NCBI GenBank assembly: GCA_020201445.1
Contig: JAIVGU010000237.1
Span: forward strand, 1 to 5,367
Source of the DNA: Halobacteriales archaeon
Lineage (GTDB): Archaea; Thermoplasmatota; E2; JACPAO01; JAHFTW01
DNA length: 5,367 bases
Reading direction: 5' to 3'
A program made the position numbers and the translations under genes. Below, piece after piece: positions 1 through 5,360 of the stretch; the stretch's first letter is position 1, and every line of letters starts with the position of its first letter. The notes below the pieces were generated by a model. The model was given only the letters and a program-made list of their open reading frames with translations. It had not been told where the DNA came from and did no database searches.

Positions 1-114
1 GAATTGGATGCAGGAGCGCGTACAGAAGCCCTTGCCATGCTTGCGGCTTGGATGGCCGTGGGACTGGCACTGGGAAGCAGCCGTGGTAAATCACCATTCC
101 AAGGGGGAAAATGA
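1..114 (+). CDS. Possible C-terminal tail of an upstream gene (partial, unrecognised)
   Basis: Frame 1 is open from the first base to a TGA at 112-114, giving 37 residues. They include a hydrophobic Ala/Met/Leu stretch (ALAMLAAWMAVGLALGSS) followed by a short polar tail ending in GGK. This could be the end of a protein that starts outside the window. Against it, only about half of the codons end in G or C, whereas the two clear genes here almost always do, and 37 open codons can occur by chance. No family is recognised. The opposite strand is also open to the left edge from an ATG at 97-95, which weakens the case further. Confidence 0.22.
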   Translation, partial: ELDAGARTEALAMLAAWMAVGLALGSSRGKSPFQGGK

Positions 115-197
115 TGTCAGCGAGTTGGCAAATCGGCGCGGGGTCGTGGCAGCCTCGGGGTGTAATTTTGGACAATTCCAACCCGTGGGTCGTGTAG

Positions 198-221
198 CTT
201 GGCAGATTGCGCTCTGCCGAG
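198..221 (+). repeat. Inverted repeat / hairpin in the leader of the secreted-protein gene
   Basis: CTTGGCAGA (198-206) can pair with TCTGCCGAG (213-221) around a six-base loop, giving nine pairs including one T-G wobble. It is the first of three closely spaced dyads upstream of the start at 274. It could be RNA structure in the 5' leader or a protein-binding dyad; the sequence alone does not decide. Confidence 0.45.
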
Positions 222-245
222 GTTCTTACCACGAATCGTGTTCTT

Positions 246-268
246 GCCTTGACTCGATGAGTCGAGGC
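246..268 (+). promoter_or_regulatory. Hairpin covering the putative ribosome binding site of the secreted-protein gene
   Basis: GCCTTGACTC (246-255) pairs with GAGTCGAGGC (259-268) over a GAT loop: ten pairs with a single T-G wobble. The right arm contains GAGG (264-267), the only Shine-Dalgarno-like motif before the ATG at 274, with a six-base spacer. If this region is transcribed, the hairpin would hide the ribosome binding site. Alternatively the dyad is a DNA operator for a repressor. The pairing is seen directly; the regulatory role is inferred. Confidence 0.45.
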
Positions 269-273
269 GCTCT

Positions 274-1359
274 ATGCGAACGCTACCCTTTGCAGCGACC
301 CTTCTGATTGCCAGCTTGGCTGTCCCCGCCTTTGCTGCGCCCCCAGGGAACTACTCGATCACCTTCGAGTACGTCACCGCGTCGTACTTCGACTTCAAGG
401 ACGGCGTCGGCATCGCTGACCCGGCTGACCAGAACAACCCGTGCACCGCCCTGCTGCTGGGCCTGCGTGGCATCCAGCCCCTGGCCGAGACCTGGGAGGT
501 CGACCAGAACATGGGCACCAACCTGAACGGCCCCGGCGTGGGCATCAGCAACCTGGTCCCGCCCCTGGCCGCCGTCGGCGGCTGGCTCCCGGCCAGCGGC
601 GGCATCGACGTCGGCGTCGACTGCCCCATCCCTGGCTCCCCGGTCTCCACCCCCGGTGACGACCACTCGCTGTGGCTCGTCTTCAGCGGTGTCAACTGGC
701 GCAGCGCCCAGGCCGACTCGTCGACCCAGATCAGCCTCTGCACCCAGCAGACCTTCGCCTCCAGCAGCCCCGGCTGCCTGGCGATCCCGACCAACAACAT
801 GCTGCTGATCGCGGCGGCGTGCGCCAACGGCGGCGCCACCTTCGGCCACGACTACACCGACCAGAAGGGCAAGTACCTCGCCGGCACCCCCTTCGACACC
901 CTCGCCCTGAAGAACGACCAGATCTTCTGCGCCACCCGCAGCTCGGCCAACTACACCAACACGGTGCAGGACTTCACCGCCGGCGGCGCCTCGCAGACGT
1001 TCGACATCATCAAGAACGAGGCGGTCGTCAACAACCTGTCGGGCAGCACCTACATGGCGGTCTGCTGGCGCATCGACTACATCGACTTCAGCAACCCCCT
1101 GGCCCCGGTCAACCTGCAGGCCCAGACCCACGACTGGAAGCTCATCCTGGACCTCGGCAGCCCTGCCGGCTTCCAGGCTGCGCTGTCGCTCCACTACGGT
1201 GGCGCCCAGCCCGGTGACGTCGGCACCGGCCCCGCCACGGTGGCCCTGCGCGGCTTCTACAGCGATGACTCGACCGGCGCCGGCCAGAACGGCTTCGGCC
1301 CCTGCCCCCTGACGGGCAGCGGCGCGCCGGGCGGCAAGAAGCCCTCCCCGCTCATCTAA
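274..1359 (+). CDS. Secreted eight-cysteine protein of unknown function
   Basis: This encodes 361 residues. The start at 274 is chosen because it gives a standard signal peptide: MRT, a hydrophobic core LPFAATLLIASLAV, then AFA-A, with likely cleavage after residue 21 or 22. A GAGG motif lies six bases upstream. The mature part is rich in Gly, Ala, Asp, Asn, Ser and Thr, poor in Lys and Glu, and probably mostly beta strand. It has eight cysteines (57, 117, 156, 168, 183, 219, 264, 344), enough for four disulfides, and three N-glycosylation sequons (Asn26, Asn226, Asn254). There is no C-terminal hydrophobic anchor; it ends in a Gly/Pro/Lys tail, so free secretion or non-covalent attachment to the surface is likely. 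I do not recognise a family or catalytic motif. Codon use in the signal peptide (10 of the first 24 codons end in A or T) differs from the strongly GC-ending mature part. The gene is certain; its function is not. Confidence 0.9.
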   Translation: MRTLPFAATLLIASLAVPAFAAPPGNYSITFEYVTASYFDFKDGVGIADPADQNNPCTALLLGLRGIQPLAETWEVDQNMGTNLNGPGVGISNLVPPLAAVGGWLPASGGIDVGVDCPIPGSPVSTPGDDHSLWLVFSGVNWRSAQADSSTQISLCTQQTFASSSPGCLAIPTNNMLLIAAACANGGATFGHDYTDQKGKYLAGTPFDTLALKNDQIFCATRSSANYTNTVQDFTAGGASQTFDIIKNEAVVNNLSGSTYMAVCWRIDYIDFSNPLAPVNLQAQTHDWKLILDLGSPAGFQAALSLHYGGAQPGDVGTGPATVALRGFYSDDSTGAGQNGFGPCPLTGSGAPGGKKPSPLI

Positions 1360-1376
1360 GCGGGAGACCCCTGAGG

Positions 1377-1415
1377 TTCCTTTTCCCCTTTCCCTTCTCT
1401 CCCCTCTCGTTTTTT
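1377..1415 (+). terminator. Pyrimidine/T-rich archaeal-type terminator
   Basis: Starting 17 bases after the TAA of the secreted-protein gene, positions 1377-1408 are an unbroken pyrimidine run (32 bases) with several T3-T4 clusters, followed after one G by T6 at 1410-1415. Oligo-T tracts on the coding strand, without need of a hairpin, are the known archaeal termination signal. No strong stem precedes it. Its position argues that the next gene is transcribed from its own promoter. Confidence 0.7.
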
Positions 1416-1454
1416 GCGTGTTCCCCTCCTGTTGAGAACGAAGAGGGCGTTGCG

Positions 1455-1469
1455 GATTTTCGGAAAATC
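1455..1469. repeat. Perfect 15-base palindrome upstream of the large surface-protein gene
   Basis: GATTTTC, G, GAAAATC is a perfect seven-base inverted repeat with a one-base centre. It is one of the few AT-rich spots in this region and lies about 12 bases before a TATA-like element. Such a position suits a regulator-binding site or a BRE-overlapping operator. The repeat is visible; the role is inferred. Confidence 0.45.
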
Positions 1470-1480
1470 ACCCGGAGGGG

Positions 1481-1503
1481 CTTTACACTGATGCTGGCAT
1501 CAG
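1481..1503 (+). promoter_or_regulatory. Candidate TATA element and overlapping operator-like palindrome
   Basis: CTTTACAC at 1481-1488 is the best TATA-like element before the large gene, and would place transcription start near 1510. It is followed at once by CTGATGCTGGCATCAG (1488-1503), a perfect seven-base inverted repeat around TG. A bound protein between TATA box and start site would block RNA polymerase, the classic repressor position. The palindrome is certain; the TATA match is weak and the regulatory role is inferred. Confidence 0.35.
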
Positions 1504-1508
1504 CCGCG

Positions 1509-1583
1509 CGGTCCGCCTTGCCCCTGGTGGCCCGCAAGCCGCCAGCGTGGCCTTTTGCTGGCGGCTGCGGCGACGGCGGACCG
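1509..1583 (+). promoter_or_regulatory. Structured 5' leader: two nested stems before the start of the large gene
   Basis: An outer nine-base stem pairs CGGTCCGCC (1509-1517) with GGCGGACCG (1575-1583). Inside it, AGCCGCCAGC (1537-1546) pairs with GCTGGCGGCT (1557-1566), ten perfect pairs over a ten-base loop, extendable by two GC pairs past a bulged A. The outer stem ends 12 bases before the ATG at 1596. The stretch stays open in the frame of the gene, so it could instead encode extra N-terminal residues from an ATG at 1491. The well-formed signal peptide beginning at 1596 and the pairing make a non-coding leader more likely. No known riboswitch class is recognised. Confidence 0.4.
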
Positions 1584-1595
1584 AAAGTGAACACC

Positions 1596-4500
1596 ATGCG
1601 CACAGTCCTCTTCGCCACGTTCGCCCTCCTGCTGGCAGTGCCCGCGCACGCCCTGCCCGCGGCCCCTGACCCCGCGCTCAGCGGTGCCGCCTCCCAGGTC
1701 CTGGAGGCCGCCGTCCAGGACGCCCACCAGACCGCCGGGAAGCCGGAGGCCAAGTCCATCCCGCAGGCCATCGCGGCCCACGCCTACCTCTCCGCCCTCG
1801 GCCTCATCGCGGAGTGGACCGCCAACCGCCAGCAGGACCAGTTCTGGGAGGCCGCCCAGGCGAGCCCCAGCCCGCCCGACGCGTTCATGCAGTCGGTCTT
1901 CAACGTCGGCAAGCAGGCGCACACCACCCTGGAGGGCGCCCTTTCCCGGCTGGCCAACGCGACCGAGCCCCAGGTGGGCGCCGCCACCGCGGCGCGCCTG
2001 GCCGCGGCCGCCGAGCTGATCGTGCAGGGGGAGTCCGACCTCACCCTCGCCGGCCGGTTCCTGGGCGGCGGCTCGCTGCGCCGCGAGGACGTGTCCTACC
2101 CAACGCAGCGCTACACCATCCTCCTGCCCGCGGTCAAGGCCCTCGTGTATGCCACCGCCGCCAGCGTGGTCCTCGACGGCCTCACCGCCGACGCCGGCGA
2201 GCCCCTCGTCGACACGCAGGCCCTGGAGGCGGACATCCAGGCGCGCGGGGGCGTCGGCAAGGGCTGGCAGATCGCCAGCCATGGCCCCTTCCACGACCTG
2301 GCGCGCCACATCCGCATCTACGTCACGACCCGCCCGAACGCCACCCTGGAGGACCTGGAGGGGAGCATTGGCCTCCTGGACAGCTCCTTCAAGGGGCCGC
2401 GCGACCCGGCCGGGGCCGTGCTGGCCTCCGCCCGCCTCGACGGCGCCTGGTGGGTCGCCCGCGCCGCGCAGGAGGGGACCAACGAGCTGTGGAAGCTCAC
2501 CATCACGTTCCTCAACTCCCGCGCCTCCGGCGCCATCTACGAGCAGACCCTCCTGGCGAACGCCATGGAGAGCGGCACGTCGTGGGGCGTCTGGGCCCTG
2601 GCGGGCGGCGCCGCGGTCGCCGTCGTCGCCTTGGCCGTCGCCCTCTGGCGCCGCGGCCGCCGCGGTCGCGCCCGCTCCACTGCCACGCTGCTCGTGGTGG
2701 CCCTGCTGGCCTTCACGCCCGCCGTGCTGCCGGTGAGCGCCCACGGCGACAACGGGCACCCGCAGGGCCCGAACGGTCCCCCCGCCCCCGTCCTGCCCCT
2801 GCCCAAGGAGCCGGTCGCCTTCACGAGCCCCATGCACGCCGCGTACGGCGGCCTGGCGCAGGGCCCCGACGGCATCCTCCACTTCGCCTGGGTGGGCTGC
2901 CCCGGCGCGCCCGCCAAGGGCTGCTACAATGTCTACCACCGCACGCTCGACCCGGCCACCGGCGAGTGGTCGCCGCCCCAGATGGTGGCCGACCCGCCGG
3001 AGAACGCAACGATGGCCCGCGTCGCCGTCGCGGGGGACGAGGTGCACATCGCCTGGGTGCAGGGCGTCGGGCAGGATCCCGGCGAGCCCCTGGAGTTCGC
3101 CCACTGCCTGCTGCGCCCCTTCCCGTGCACGTCCGCGACCCGCCTCAGCACCATGGGGGAGTTCACCAGCGGCGCCGAGATCGTGGGCCGCGGCAACCGT
3201 CTCTTCGCCGTGTGGAGCGAGGAGGACGCGACCACCAGCCTCTCCAAGGTCTACGCCCGCTGGTGGCAAGGCGGCGCCTGGGGGACGCCCTTCGTCCTCT
3301 CCGACCCCCTGCGCATCGGCCGCTACCCGGACCCCGCAATCGACAGCAACGGCGTCGCCCACGTGGTCTGGACCGGCAGCGTCTCCAACCAGCTCTCCAC
3401 CACCCGCGTCCTGGACTACGCCGCGGTCGCCCCCGAAGGCGTCGTGGACGGCCCCAGGACGCTCGCCGCGACGCCGCTTGACTACCGCGCCCGCCCCACC
3501 ATCGACGTCCAGGAGGACGGCACGGTCGGCGTGGTCTACAACGGCGTGCGCGACGTCTTCATCCTTGAGCGGCCCGCCGGGGGCACCGACTGGACCGCGG
3601 CCGTGAACGTGTCGCACACCCAGCGCCTCTCGCAGTCGTGGCCCATCCTCAACTCCAACGGGAAGGACTGGATCGTCTCCTGGGTCACCGGGACCATCGG
3701 CCAGTTCCACATGTGGCAGGCCCACCGCGACGACGGCTTCTGGCTCCGCCCCGAGATTGTCCTCGGCAGCCCCTACGACGGCATCCTGTTCCTCCCGCAG
3801 GCCCTGGTGGCGGACGGCCAGCTCCACGTCATCTGGACGGCCAACGCCACCGAGGCGTTCGACATGCAGATGCTCTACGACGCGTGGCCGGCGGACATCA
3901 CGGCCTCGACGCCGCCCGAGGTGTGGGACGTGGCACCCCACGATGGCTCCTGGGTGGCCGGCCCCAACGTCCCCCTCGTCGCCCTCATCGCCTCGGCGGC
4001 CCCCGTGACGCAGGAAGGCGCCCGCTGGGAAGTCGACGGCAGCGCGCTCCCCACCACGGTGGACGCCGAGGGCCGGGTCCACGCCACCGCCAACCTGACC
4101 GACGGCCCCCACATGGCCCTGCTTCGGGTCGAGGACACCAAAGGCGGCCGGACCGAGGAACGCATCGTCTTCTTGGTCGACGCCACCGCGCCGGAGTTCA
4201 CGACCACCGTGCGGGTCGGCGACCGCGTCGTGGCCAACGCCACCGGCTGGCAGGACGCCCCCGTGACCGTGGAGGCCAACGCCACCGAGGACGAGGGGTC
4301 CCCCGTCCATGTCCAAGTCGACTACAACGGCGTCGGCCTGTGGCGGGACCTGACCGCGCCCATCCAGGTTCCCGAGGGCTACCTCGTGGCGCTCCGGCTG
4401 CGCTCCATGGACGACGCCGACAACATCCGCCTCGGGAGCCCCATGACCATCGGCTGGGACGCCACCGCGCCCAACCTGGCCGTGGAGGTCCCGCGCTGGA

Positions 4501-5102
4501 GCAACGGCGCCGTCACCCCCATCCCGGTCAAGCAGGGCGACTCCGGCTCGCCCGTGACGGTCGAGGTGGCCGTGCGCGGCCCCAACGGGGAGACGGCGAG
4601 CACGGCGCAGCAGCCGCTGGCCAGCCTCCAGCTTCCCGCCCTCCCGGAGGGGAGCTACTCGGTCCACCTCAAGGCCACCGACGCCGTCGGCCACACGCAG
4701 GACGTCGGCACGTGGGACCTCGGCGTCGACCGCCAGGCCCCCACGGTGTCGCTGCAGTCGGGCAGCGTCCGCCTGCAGGACCGCGGCGCCAGTGGCCTCG
4801 CCAACGTCACCTTCCTGCGCAGCGGGGAGAACGCCAGCCCGGTGCAACTGGAAGGAAAGGAGGCGACCCTGGCGGGCAACCAGCTCCCGGCCGGCGTCTC
4901 CCGCCTTGAGCTGCTGGTGCGCGACCGCGCCGGCAACCAGTGGCACGGCACCGTCGACCTGGCCACCGGCGAGGTGAAGGAGATTGTCCTGGACGTGAAC
5001 GGCAGCGAGACCACCGCCAAGCGGTCGCCCACGCCGGAGGTCGCGCTCCTCGCGGTTGCGCTGCTGGCGCTCGTCGCACTGCGGCGCAAGCGGGACGACT
5101 GA
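1596..5102 (+). CDS. Multidomain surface protein: helical domain, seven-bladed beta-propeller, Ig-like repeats, C-terminal anchor
   Basis: This encodes 1168 residues. The ATG at 1596 is chosen over in-frame starts at 1491 (ATG) and 1587 (GTG) because it begins a clean signal peptide (MRTVLFATFALLLAVPAHA); AAAGTGA at 1584-1590 may be its ribosome binding site. Order: signal peptide 1-19; Ala-rich, mainly helical domain 20-329, not recognised; transmembrane segment 330-351; basic loop RRGRRGRAR 352-360; second hydrophobic, signal-like segment 361-382 ending VSA; Gly/Pro linker; propeller about 405-765; Ig-like modules about 773-866, 866-959, 959-1049 and 1049-1135, separated by DATAP/DRQAP linkers; hydrophobic helix 1147-1162 and RRKRDD. 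Seven blade motifs of the type AxxxDGxxHVVW end at W432, W487, W540, W592, Y648, W696 and W747, spaced 48-56 residues apart, as in sialidase/BNR-like folds. Catalytic sialidase residues cannot be assigned, so binding or adhesion is as likely as hydrolysis. Cysteine pairs 435/443 and 504/511 and eleven glycosylation sequons fit an extracellular location. The C-terminus resembles archaeal PGF-CTERM anchors but lacks PGF. Confidence 0.88.
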   Translation: MRTVLFATFALLLAVPAHALPAAPDPALSGAASQVLEAAVQDAHQTAGKPEAKSIPQAIAAHAYLSALGLIAEWTANRQQDQFWEAAQASPSPPDAFMQSVFNVGKQAHTTLEGALSRLANATEPQVGAATAARLAAAAELIVQGESDLTLAGRFLGGGSLRREDVSYPTQRYTILLPAVKALVYATAASVVLDGLTADAGEPLVDTQALEADIQARGGVGKGWQIASHGPFHDLARHIRIYVTTRPNATLEDLEGSIGLLDSSFKGPRDPAGAVLASARLDGAWWVARAAQEGTNELWKLTITFLNSRASGAIYEQTLLANAMESGTSWGVWALAGGAAVAVVALAVALWRRGRRGRARSTATLLVVALLAFTPAVLPVSAHGDNGHPQGPNGPPAPVLPLPKEPVAFTSPMHAAYGGLAQGPDGILHFAWVGCPGAPAKGCYNVYHRTLDPATGEWSPPQMVADPPENATMARVAVAGDEVHIAWVQGVGQDPGEPLEFAHCLLRPFPCTSATRLSTMGEFTSGAEIVGRGNRLFAVWSEEDATTSLSKVYARWWQGGAWGTPFVLSDPLRIGRYPDPAIDSNGVAHVVWTGSVSNQLSTTRVLDYAAVAPEGVVDGPRTLAATPLDYRARPTIDVQEDGTVGVVYNGVRDVFILERPAGGTDWTAAVNVSHTQRLSQSWPILNSNGKDWIVSWVTGTIGQFHMWQAHRDDGFWLRPEIVLGSPYDGILFLPQALVADGQLHVIWTANATEAFDMQMLYDAWPADITASTPPEVWDVAPHDGSWVAGPNVPLVALIASAAPVTQEGARWEVDGSALPTTVDAEGRVHATANLTDGPHMALLRVEDTKGGRTEERIVFLVDATAPEFTTTVRVGDRVVANATGWQDAPVTVEANATEDEGSPVHVQVDYNGVGLWRDLTAPIQVPEGYLVALRLRSMDDADNIRLGSPMTIGWDATAPNLAVEVPRWSNGAVTPIPVKQGDSGSPVTVEVAVRGPNGETASTAQQPLASLQLPALPEGSYSVHLKATDAVGHTQDVGTWDLGVDRQAPTVSLQSGSVRLQDRGASGLANVTFLRSGENASPVQLEGKEATLAGNQLPAGVSRLELLVRDRAGNQWHGTVDLATGEVKEIVLDVNGSETTAKRSPTPEVALLAVALLALVALRRKRDD

Positions 5103-5109
5103 GCCTCCG

Positions 5110-5159
5110 CACGACGACGGCAGCCAACAGCCGCCCCCAGCGTGCGTGCCGTCGTCGTG
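5110..5159. terminator. Strong hairpin after the large gene, possible transcript end
   Basis: CACGACGACGGCA (5110-5122) is perfectly complementary to TGCCGTCGTCGTG (5147-5159), a 13-bp stem over a 24-base loop, starting eight bases after the stop codon. No T-run follows on the plus strand, so it is neither a standard bacterial intrinsic terminator nor a typical archaeal one. It may stabilise the 3' end of the mRNA or separate the convergent gene and tRNA. The stem is certain, the role is not. Confidence 0.45.
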
Positions 5160-5163
5160 GCGT

Positions 5164-5178
5164 GCGTCAGCCTGACGC
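5164..5178. repeat. Perfect 15-base palindrome in the convergent intergenic region
   Basis: GCGTCAG, C, CTGACGC is a perfect seven-base inverted repeat with a one-base centre, four bases after the 13-bp hairpin. The surrounding stretch also carries GCGTGCG three times (5140-5146, 5160-5166, 5195-5201). It could be a protein-binding dyad or further 3' structure; nothing here decides. Confidence 0.4.
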
Positions 5179-5246
5179 CACCGGGCAGTCGTCAGCGTGC
5201 GCTAGGCACACCCAAAACCAAGGCTCGCAACACACTCCGGCGGGGC

Positions 5247-5253
5247 AAAAAAA
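5247..5253 (-). terminator. T7 terminator of the tRNA gene
   Basis: Seven consecutive A on the plus strand read as T7 on the minus strand, starting five bases beyond the 3' end of the mature tRNA. This is the usual archaeal oligo-T signal ending a tRNA transcript. It lies in an otherwise GC-rich stretch, which makes it stand out. Confidence 0.65.
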
Positions 5254-5258
5254 TGGAG

Positions 5259-5329
5259 TGCGCGGTACGGGATTCGAACCCATGCTTTGACCTTGGCAAG
5301 GTCAAGTCCTACCACTAGACTAACCGCGC
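5259..5329 (-). tRNA. tRNA-Gly (anticodon GCC)
   Basis: The minus strand folds into a complete 71-nt cloverleaf. The acceptor stem GCGCGGT/ACCGCGC has seven perfect pairs, followed by U8 A9. The D arm is GTCT, loop AGTGGTA, GGAC. The anticodon arm is TGACC, loop TTGCCAA, GGTCA, with anticodon GCC reading GGC glycine codons, which are frequent in both neighbouring genes. The variable loop is AAGC. The T arm is ATGGG, loop TTCGAAT, CCCGT, with one T-G pair and the conserved TTCGA box. The discriminator base is A, as in archaeal tRNA-Gly, and CCA is not encoded, so it must be added after transcription. There is no intron. The gene runs convergent to the large surface-protein gene. Confidence 0.97.
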
Positions 5330-5360
5330 GTCTGTTGGCTGGGGCGCCGACTGGAGAACC

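Larger units (their letters stand above)
115..273 (+). promoter_or_regulatory. Upstream and leader region of the secreted-protein gene, hairpin-rich
   Basis: No convincing gene lies here, and the base composition is visibly less GC-rich than the genes that follow. An AT-rich patch at 161-176 (TGTAATTTTGGACAAT) is the best candidate for a TATA-like element; it is weak and would place transcription start near 190-200. It overlaps a small inverted repeat, TTGGA at 168-172 and TCCAA at 177-181. Further downstream are a 9-bp hairpin at 198-221, a short dyad at 230-240 (CACGA, A, TCGTG) and a 10-bp hairpin at 246-268 just before the start codon. The promoter assignment is inference; the repeats are directly visible. 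Confidence 0.35.

Noticed and set aside
1..97. Minus-strand frame open from an ATG at 97 to the left edge
   Set aside because: Only about 32 codons, no good ribosome binding site, and an unconvincing Pro-rich product; it cannot be told from chance.
8..307. Plus-strand open frame of 99 codons across the leader
   Set aside because: It overlaps the signal peptide of the secreted protein, has mixed codon use, and its product shows no recognisable organisation.
283..1194. Minus-strand open frame (303 codons) opposite the secreted-protein gene
   Set aside because: Shadow of GC-ending codons; product is Gly/Ala/Val/Arg low-complexity sequence and the plus-strand gene has a clear signal peptide.
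1491..1595. N-terminal extension of the large protein from the upstream ATG at 1491
   Set aside because: It would place 35 Pro/Gly/Ala-rich residues before an otherwise textbook signal peptide, and the ATG lies inside a palindrome near the presumed transcription start.
1814..3481. Long plus-strand open frame (555 codons) inside the large gene
   Set aside because: The product is Arg/Pro/Gly-rich noise typical of the wrong frame of a high-GC gene.
1500..4946. Very long open frame on the minus strand (1148 codons) opposite the large gene
   Set aside because: It is a shadow caused by GC-ending codons on the plus strand. Its product is Gly/Arg/Val/Ala-rich low-complexity sequence with no signal peptide or domain, while the plus-strand product has clear domains.
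4940..5290. Plus-strand open frame ending in GTGFEPML
   Set aside because: It overlaps the 3' end of the large gene and runs into the tRNA; the GFEP ending is just the translated T arm of the tRNA, a well-known annotation artefact.
5259..5329. tRNA 3' end as an integration site for a mobile element
   Set aside because: I found no direct repeat of the tRNA 3' sequence elsewhere in the window and no integrase gene.
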